DNA of 10,878 nt from an uncultured Alphaproteobacteria bacterium (GTDB lineage: Bacteria; Pseudomonadota; Alphaproteobacteria; HIMB59; GCA-002718135). The notes under the pieces were generated by a model. The model searched no databases. It was not told the DNA's origin and saw only the letters and a program-made list of their open reading frames with translations. This document shows, piece after piece, positions 6,252 to 10,878 of this stretch. Every line of letters starts with the position of its first letter. Position 1 is the first letter of the stretch. A program made the position numbers and the translations under genes. The stretch lies in assembly GCA_902517315.1 (NCBI GenBank), contig CABYBP010000026.1, forward strand, positions 1 through 10,878. The letters are read 5' to 3'.

Positions 6252-6557
6252 TTAATGAGTCCAGGGTTCTTTTCTATTAGTATCAAAGTTTGAAGCGTAA
6301 TTTTTAGGTTTTATTTTTCTTTGTTTTGGTTCATCAACAAAATATTGATAATTATTTTTTTTTGCCCATTCGATAGCTTGCTCTTTCGTGTCAAAAAAAA
6401 GTTTAATCTGAGATTTGGTATCTAAAGAACTATTCCAACCCATTAAAGTATCTTTTACTTTTTCTACTTCAGAAATATATTCAGCTAACCACAGTTTAGT
6501 TTTTTTAAAACCTGATTGCATAGAAGTTTTTGAAGGTTTATAAATTTTTATTGTCAT
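6252..6557 (-). CDS. NADH dehydrogenase complex I accessory subunit, NDUFS4-like (ETC complex I subunit)
   Basis: This 101-residue protein matches the short alphaproteobacterial relatives of mitochondrial NDUFS4, an 18-kDa peripheral subunit of complex I on the matrix/cytoplasmic side. Visible family features are the N-terminal IYKPSKTSMQSG (5-16), the KLWLAEY block (21-27), MGWNSSLDT (39-47), LFFDTKEQAIEWA (53-65) and the C-terminal NRKEPWTH ending. The length is usual for the bacterial form, without the mitochondrial targeting extension. Its ATG overlaps the acyl-CoA dehydrogenase stop by one base (TAATG at 6555-6559), so the two are translationally coupled. The tRNA-Arg gene follows 47 bases downstream. 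Confidence 0.88.
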   Translation of the reverse strand: MTIKIYKPSKTSMQSGFKKTKLWLAEYISEVEKVKDTLMGWNSSLDTKSQIKLFFDTKEQAIEWAKKNNYQYFVDEPKQRKIKPKNYASNFDTNRKEPWTH

Positions 6558-8332
6558 TAGATCGCTGTTTCAAAATATTCATCATCATAATCGTTAAAGT
6601 ATTTTCCTCCTGATTTAATATTTTGACAAAGAACTTGTGTCTCACTTAATAATTTAGTTAAGAAAAAGTTGCCTGTTTCAATTTTGGATTTATAAAAACT
6701 TTCGTCTTGTTTTTCTAATTTAGTTAATGAAATTTCAATATACTGCAACCAAATATAACCTAAAGAGATTAAAGATGATAAATTTAAAAATTCTACAGCA
6801 TGAGAATTAATCTCATTTTCATCATTTAACGATTTAATATATTCAAAAATAGTTTTGTAAGAATCATATGAAGGCATAAATAAATCAATGTATTTCTTCA
6901 TATCTTTATTATTATTAATTTTACTTTGATAGCTATCTATCATAGTAAAAAATTCATTAAATAAAGCACCATTATCAATTTTTAATTTTCTTCCGATCAA
7001 ATCTAACGCTTGAATACCATTTGTTCCTTCATAGATTGTGGTTATCCTAGCATCTCTTACTAATTGTTCCATTCCATGATCTGTAATAAAACCATGACCT
7101 CCATATATTTGTAGAGCTCGATTTGTATTTTCTACAGATTTATCTGAAGCATATGATTTAATAATAGGTGTCATGAGAGCAATAAAATTTTCAGATAATT
7201 TTTTATCTGTGTCATCTGAAGAATTGTCAATATTATCAAAGTGATTTCCAGCCAACAACGTCAACCCTCTAACTGCCTCATTAATCGATTTGATATACAA
7301 TAAATTTTTTCTTATTTCGGGATGAACAATTATTGGATCAGCAACTTGATTACTGGAAGATAATTTTCCTTGTAAACGTTCTTTTGAATAATAAAGTGCT
7401 GATTGATAGGCAGTTTCTGATAGACCCAAACCTTGTATACCAACAAATAAGCGAGCTCCATTCATCATAATAAACATAGCTCTCATTCCTTTGTTAATGT
7501 CACCTACAAGCCAACCCTTAGCTTCATTGTAATGCATTACACAGGTTGGGCTAGCATGAATACCCATCTTTTTCTCTATTGATCCACATTCAACTTTATT
7601 TCTTTCAACAAAATCACCACTATCATTTGGTAAAAATTTAGGAACTAAGAATAAACTTATACCTTTGATACCAGGGGGTGCATTAGGTGTTCTTGCTAAA
7701 ACTAGATGAATAATATTTTCACTTAGATCATGCTCGCCACATGTAATAAAAATTTTGGTTCCAGTAATACTATAACTTCCATCATCTAAAGGTGTTGCCA
7801 TTGTTTTACTTAAACCAAGATCAGTTCCACATTGTGGTTCAGTTAAATTCATTGTACCAGTCCACTTACCACTAGCTAAATTTGGCAAATAAGTATTTTT
7901 TAGATCTTCATTAGCACTTTTTTCAATTGCATCGATAGCATTTGCTGTAAGACCAGGGTAAAGACCAAATGACATATTAGTAGAACTTATCATTTCATCT
8001 AAAATCATATTAATTATGTACGGTAAGTTTTGTCCGCCAAATTCTTCTTTTACCTTTAATCCCTGCCAACCATTTTCAGAAAAAGTTTTATAAGCTTCCT
8101 TAAAACCTTTTGGTGCAGTCACAACTCCGTTGCTAAATGAACATCCTTCACTATCTCCACTTTGATTTATTGGAAGCAAAGTTTCTTCACAAAGCTTTGC
8201 TGCTTCTTCAATAATAAGCATTAGATCGCTTGATTCTAATTCTAATTTTTTTAATGTTTGACTTTCATTAAGATTTAAAAAATCTTCAATTAGAAATTTA
8301 AATTCACGTAATGGTGTTTTATATATTTGCAT
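6557..8332 (-). CDS. Acyl-CoA dehydrogenase, large form (FadE/DmdC-like)
   Basis: This 591-residue flavoenzyme would oxidise an acyl-CoA to the 2-enoyl-CoA, passing electrons to ETF. Domains in order are the N-terminal helical part (about 1-155), the FAD/substrate beta domain with MNLTEPQCGTDLG (161-173) and ITGTKIFITCGEHD (189-202), the C-terminal helical domain with QIYGGHGF (408-415) and catalytic base E435 in TTIYEGTNGIQALD, and an extra C-terminal helical region (about 460-591) as in proteins of the roughly 600-residue class. That class includes fatty acyl-CoA dehydrogenases and the methylmercaptopropionyl-CoA dehydrogenase DmdC, and the sequence read by eye does not separate them. The upstream thiolase five bases away favours beta-oxidation of fatty or branched acids. 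Confidence 0.9.
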   Translation of the reverse strand: MQIYKTPLREFKFLIEDFLNLNESQTLKKLELESSDLMLIIEEAAKLCEETLLPINQSGDSEGCSFSNGVVTAPKGFKEAYKTFSENGWQGLKVKEEFGGQNLPYIINMILDEMISSTNMSFGLYPGLTANAIDAIEKSANEDLKNTYLPNLASGKWTGTMNLTEPQCGTDLGLSKTMATPLDDGSYSITGTKIFITCGEHDLSENIIHLVLARTPNAPPGIKGISLFLVPKFLPNDSGDFVERNKVECGSIEKKMGIHASPTCVMHYNEAKGWLVGDINKGMRAMFIMMNGARLFVGIQGLGLSETAYQSALYYSKERLQGKLSSSNQVADPIIVHPEIRKNLLYIKSINEAVRGLTLLAGNHFDNIDNSSDDTDKKLSENFIALMTPIIKSYASDKSVENTNRALQIYGGHGFITDHGMEQLVRDARITTIYEGTNGIQALDLIGRKLKIDNGALFNEFFTMIDSYQSKINNNKDMKKYIDLFMPSYDSYKTIFEYIKSLNDENEINSHAVEFLNLSSLISLGYIWLQYIEISLTKLEKQDESFYKSKIETGNFFLTKLLSETQVLCQNIKSGGKYFNDYDDEYFETAI

Positions 8333-8337
8333 AATAG

Positions 8338-9477
8338 TTAATTAATATTTTCTAACACAGTTGCAATACCTTGACCTAAACCTATGCATTGTGTGGCTAA
8401 TCCATACTTTTTATTATTATTTTGCAATAATGTTGCAACTTTGCCAGTGATCCTTGCTCCAGTAGCGCCTAAAGGATGACCTAATGCAATTGCGCCTCCA
8501 TGAATGTTAACTTTATTAATGTCCATATTTAATTCTTTAATACACGCTAATGATTGAGAGGCAAATGCTTCATTTAGTTCCACAATATCAATATCATTAA
8601 TAGATAAATTTGCTCTTTTTAATGCTTTTTTAGAAGCATTAATTGGCCCTAACCCCATTAATTCAGGAGGGCATCCTACTACGGCAGTAGATTTTATTCG
8701 AGCTAAAATATTTAAACTATTTTTTTTCGCATACTCTTCTTCACAAACTATTACTGCTGAAGCACCATCTGTTAAGGGTGATGCAGTACCAGCTGTAACA
8801 GTACCGTTCTCATCAAACACAAGTTTTAAACCATCTAAAACTTCATGAGACGTATTAGGCCTAATTCCACCATCTTTATTTATCTTTTCATTTTTATTTA
8901 AAATAGAAACTATTTCATCATTAAACATATTAGAATCTCTAGCTGAAGATGCCTTTTTATGACTACTTATTGCAAATTCTTGTTGCTCTTTTCGAGAAAT
9001 ATTAAATTTTTTTGCAACATTTTCAGCGGTAGTACCCATAGACATATATACATTTGGATTATCTTTACTTAATTGAGGATGAGGATCGTAAGTTAAACCA
9101 TTCATAGGTATAAATGTCATACTTTCTACACCGCAACATAAAAAAACATCTCCAGAATTAATTGCAATCGCTCCAGTTGCATCATGAATAGCTTGCATTG
9201 AAGAGCCGCACCATCTGTTAACTGTCATACCTGCTACATGTTCTGGCATATCTGTCATGAATGAAACAATTTTAGCAATATTATTTCCTTGTGCTCCTTC
9301 AGGATACGCACAACCAGTAATAATGTCCTCTATGTCATTTTTATTAATTTGTATTTCGTTTAGTAATTGATTAATTGTTTGTGATAGAATGTCTTCCGGT
9401 CTTATGTTTGCCATTTCTCCTTTAAGTGCAAAAGTAAATGGTGATCTTTTATAACCAACAATAACTGCATTTCTCAT
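8338..9477 (-). CDS. Acetyl-CoA C-acyltransferase (thiolase), FadA-like
   Basis: This 379-residue thiolase would catalyse thiolytic cleavage of 3-ketoacyl-CoA to acetyl-CoA and a shortened acyl-CoA, or the reverse condensation. All catalytic residues are present: nucleophile C90 in NRWCGSSMQ, the NEAFA block, H334 in GGAIALGHPLGATGAR, and C364 in CIGLGQGIA. The form CIGLGQG is that of FadA-type degradative thiolases rather than the CIGGGQG of biosynthetic PhaA types. The length is normal for the family. A GGAG at 9487-9484, six bases upstream of the ATG and inside the end of apt, is a good Shine-Dalgarno. Its stop is five bases before the acyl-CoA dehydrogenase start. The hydratase and 3-hydroxyacyl-CoA dehydrogenase needed between the two steps are not in this window. 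Confidence 0.92.
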   Translation of the reverse strand: MRNAVIVGYKRSPFTFALKGEMANIRPEDILSQTINQLLNEIQINKNDIEDIITGCAYPEGAQGNNIAKIVSFMTDMPEHVAGMTVNRWCGSSMQAIHDATGAIAINSGDVFLCCGVESMTFIPMNGLTYDPHPQLSKDNPNVYMSMGTTAENVAKKFNISRKEQQEFAISSHKKASSARDSNMFNDEIVSILNKNEKINKDGGIRPNTSHEVLDGLKLVFDENGTVTAGTASPLTDGASAVIVCEEEYAKKNSLNILARIKSTAVVGCPPELMGLGPINASKKALKRANLSINDIDIVELNEAFASQSLACIKELNMDINKVNIHGGAIALGHPLGATGARITGKVATLLQNNNKKYGLATQCIGLGQGIATVLENIN

Positions 9478-9993
9478 TTAAAACTCCATTAAAGAATGTA
9501 TCTCAATTCCTTTTTCAATTAATTTTGTATCACCTCTTAGATCTGGTAAATTTATTATAAAACCTGCACCAACAATATTTTTTTGCACAAACTTTTCAAT
9601 TAACTCCACTGCTGCAAGTGCAGTTCCACCTGTTGCCAAAAGATCATCAATAATAAGTAAATCTTTATGACCATCTAAAGCATCCGTATGAATATGCATT
9701 TCAGTTGATCCATATTCTAAATCGTATGAAACTTTGAAAGTATCAAACGGAAGTTTATGAGGTTTTCTCAAAGGAATAAATGCTGCATTTAAAAAATAAG
9801 CTATTGCACCTGCCATTATAAAACCACGTGATTCTATACTTAAGACTGCATCTATTTTTTTATTTTTCCATGGTTTTACCATGTCATCAATAACTTGTTT
9901 AAAATGTCCTGCATTTTGCAATAATGTTGTAATGTCTCTGAATTGAATTCCTTTGACAGGATAATCTGCAATTGTTCTAACGTAGTCTTTCAT
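9478..9993 (-). CDS. apt: Adenine phosphoribosyltransferase
   Basis: Apt converts adenine and PRPP to AMP and pyrophosphate in purine salvage. The 171-residue length is typical. Motifs are DYPVKGIQFRDITTLL (10-25), the SIESRGFIMAG block (52-62), PLRKPHKLP (74-82), YDLEYGSTEMHIH (90-102), the PRPP-binding loop LLIIDDLLATGGTA (112-125) and FIINLPDLRG (145-154). The ATG overlaps the phosphatase stop by one base (TAATG), and its own stop touches the thiolase ATG. The enzyme would recycle adenine produced by nucleosidases such as the one encoded at 1918-2448, although the two genes are in separate operons. Confidence 0.95.
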   Translation of the reverse strand: MKDYVRTIADYPVKGIQFRDITTLLQNAGHFKQVIDDMVKPWKNKKIDAVLSIESRGFIMAGAIAYFLNAAFIPLRKPHKLPFDTFKVSYDLEYGSTEMHIHTDALDGHKDLLIIDDLLATGGTALAAVELIEKFVQKNIVGAGFIINLPDLRGDTKLIEKGIEIHSLMEF

Positions 9994-10553
9994 TATTTTT
10001 TCTCAATGTCTTTTATATCAAATAAAGTAACAGGTGCAAAATTTGAAGAACAATCGTATGTTTTAGTATAAGGGAATTTTAAAAATAAGTTTGAGATTTG
10101 ATTGCTAGTATCTAATTTTTTTTCAAAGTGTTTTATCAGTAATTTGTTTGGGTTTGCATGTGGAGCAAGATTACGAATATATTTAATTGTATTTTCAATA
10201 TTAGTTTTGTTTTCTTTACATAGTAAATAGGTAGCTGTTGCCATTGATCTTGAAACACCACACCAGCAATGAATAACAATATCTTCATCATAATTATATG
10301 TAGAAGTAAAATTAGCTATTGAATTTACATGTTCTTCCCCTGGAAGAATTTGCGGTATTTCATCAGTATTTAATCTAAATATTTTATTGTTACTGCTTAT
10401 TTCAATGATATCATCAAAGCCAAGTTTTAGATGATTTTTTACACCTTTAGGTGTTTCTGGTGCATATCCTGGATCTATGACTGATATTAGATATTTGGGC
10501 TGCACACTTTCACATACATTTGATAAGTCACTAAGAGAACAAACAATAATCAT
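9993..10553 (-). CDS. Protein-tyrosine/dual-specificity phosphatase-like protein
   Basis: This 186-residue cytoplasmic protein carries the cysteine phosphatase signature HC-X5-R: H95-C96-WCGVS-R102-S103, in VIHCWCGVSRSMATA. Upstream, LGFDDIIE (44-51) offers D47 or D48 as possible general acid, and LPGEEHV (70-76) precedes the P-loop, a layout I recognise from small alphaproteobacterial tyrosine phosphatases that also begin with MI-V-CSL. The substrate is unknown; protein phosphotyrosine, a phosphosugar or a nucleotide are all possible. It heads the operon with apt, thiolase, acyl-CoA dehydrogenase and the NDUFS4-like gene, overlapping apt by one base. Its ATG directly follows the T tract of an intrinsic terminator, so there is no room for a Shine-Dalgarno. 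Confidence 0.8.
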   Translation of the reverse strand: MIIVCSLSDLSNVCESVQPKYLISVIDPGYAPETPKGVKNHLKLGFDDIIEISSNNKIFRLNTDEIPQILPGEEHVNSIANFTSTYNYDEDIVIHCWCGVSRSMATATYLLCKENKTNIENTIKYIRNLAPHANPNKLLIKHFEKKLDTSNQISNLFLKFPYTKTYDCSSNFAPVTLFDIKDIEKK

Positions 10554-10581
10554 AAAAAAGGGTGGTTAACAACCACCCCTT
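10554..10581 (-). terminator. Intrinsic terminator of the solute-binding protein gene
   Basis: On the minus strand GGGTGGTT (10567-10560 on one arm, mirrored by 10578-10571 on the other) forms a perfect eight-base-pair hairpin with a three-base loop, immediately followed by six T residues (10559-10554). A G-U and two A-U pairs can extend the stem into the T tract. On the plus strand no T tract follows, so it works in the minus direction only. It lies about 22 bases after the solute-binding protein stop and ends exactly at the phosphatase start codon. Confidence 0.88.
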
Positions 10582-10602
10582 AACACAATTTAAATAATTA
10601 AA

Positions 10603-10878
10603 CTACTCTGCTATAGCATCTGCTAAAATTGTATTAGCATCTTCATTTAATTGGTTTAAAGTTGAAATGATATCATCACCATTTATAATAGCTGCGTAAG
10701 CTTTTTCAACTTCACCTCTAACTGAATAATAACCAGGCACTGAAGGTTCACCTTTACCATATTGGACCATGGTCAATGATTTATCATACTGGGCTAGTTC
10801 AGCTCTTTTTTCAGCTATTAATGGATGATCTGCGGAAGAAGTTCTGACAAAACCATATCCACTTTCAGTAGACCAAAC
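10603..10878 (-). CDS. ABC transporter extracellular solute-binding protein, C-terminal part
   Basis: A minus-strand frame is open from the window edge to a TAG at 10603-10605 and gives the last 91 residues of a protein whose start lies outside. The sequence includes GYGFVRTSSADHP, a KSLTMVQYGKGEPS block and the end motif VPGYYSVRGEVEKAYAAI followed by a helical tail (NQLNEDANTILADAIAE). This pattern of PGYY/VR followed by an amphipathic helix with alanine-rich end is typical of family 1 solute-binding proteins that deliver sugars, polyols or glycerol-phosphate-like compounds to periplasmic ABC importers. The specificity cannot be read from this part. The gene is followed by a strong terminator, so no permease gene lies immediately downstream; any permease genes would be upstream or elsewhere. 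Confidence 0.72.
   Translation of the reverse strand, partial: VWSTESGYGFVRTSSADHPLIAEKRAELAQYDKSLTMVQYGKGEPSVPGYYSVRGEVEKAYAAIINGDDIISTLNQLNEDANTILADAIAE

Overview
The window is strongly AT-rich and densely packed: neighbouring genes mostly abut or overlap by one to four bases, and no gene-free stretch exceeds about 130 bases. Together with alphaproteobacterial markers (an NDUFS4-type complex I accessory protein, a small HC-X5-R phosphatase directly upstream of apt, lysine-rich short proteins), this suggests a streamlined marine alphaproteobacterium of the SAR11/Pelagibacterales or HIMB59/AEGEAN-169 kind. That placement is an inference from style and gene content. There are no mobile elements, CRISPR arrays or obvious pseudogenes.

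Layout. (1) Positions 1-1491, plus strand: the 3' part of a cystathionine beta-lyase (metC), followed without a gap by a TauE/SafE-type membrane permease. (2) Positions 1505-5455, minus strand: a six-gene operon read right to left, GFA-fold zinc protein, iolC kinase, iolB isomerase, class II aldolase, compact MTA/SAH-nucleosidase-like protein, cupin-like protein. Both ends are visible: a promoter at about 5469-5497 and the convergent junction with the permease. (3) Positions 5504-6124, plus strand: a putative 2OG-Fe(II) oxygenase transcribed divergently from the same 48-base promoter region. (4) Positions 6129-10553, minus strand: phosphatase, apt, thiolase, acyl-CoA dehydrogenase and NDUFS4-like protein in a tight operon, then tRNA-Arg(UCU). 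(5) Positions 10554-10878: an intrinsic terminator and the C-terminal end of an ABC transporter solute-binding protein, also minus strand.

How the genes work together. IolB, IolC and the aldolase would make up the lower half of myo-inositol catabolism (5-deoxyglucuronate to 2-deoxy-5-keto-gluconate, its 6-phosphate, then DHAP plus malonic semialdehyde). The upper-half genes (iolG, iolE, iolD) and iolA are not here. A nucleosidase and a cupin protein are translationally coupled to the end of this operon and are not standard iol genes. This is the most unusual feature of the window. The right-hand operon joins adenine salvage, two steps of acyl-CoA oxidation and a respiratory complex I accessory subunit.
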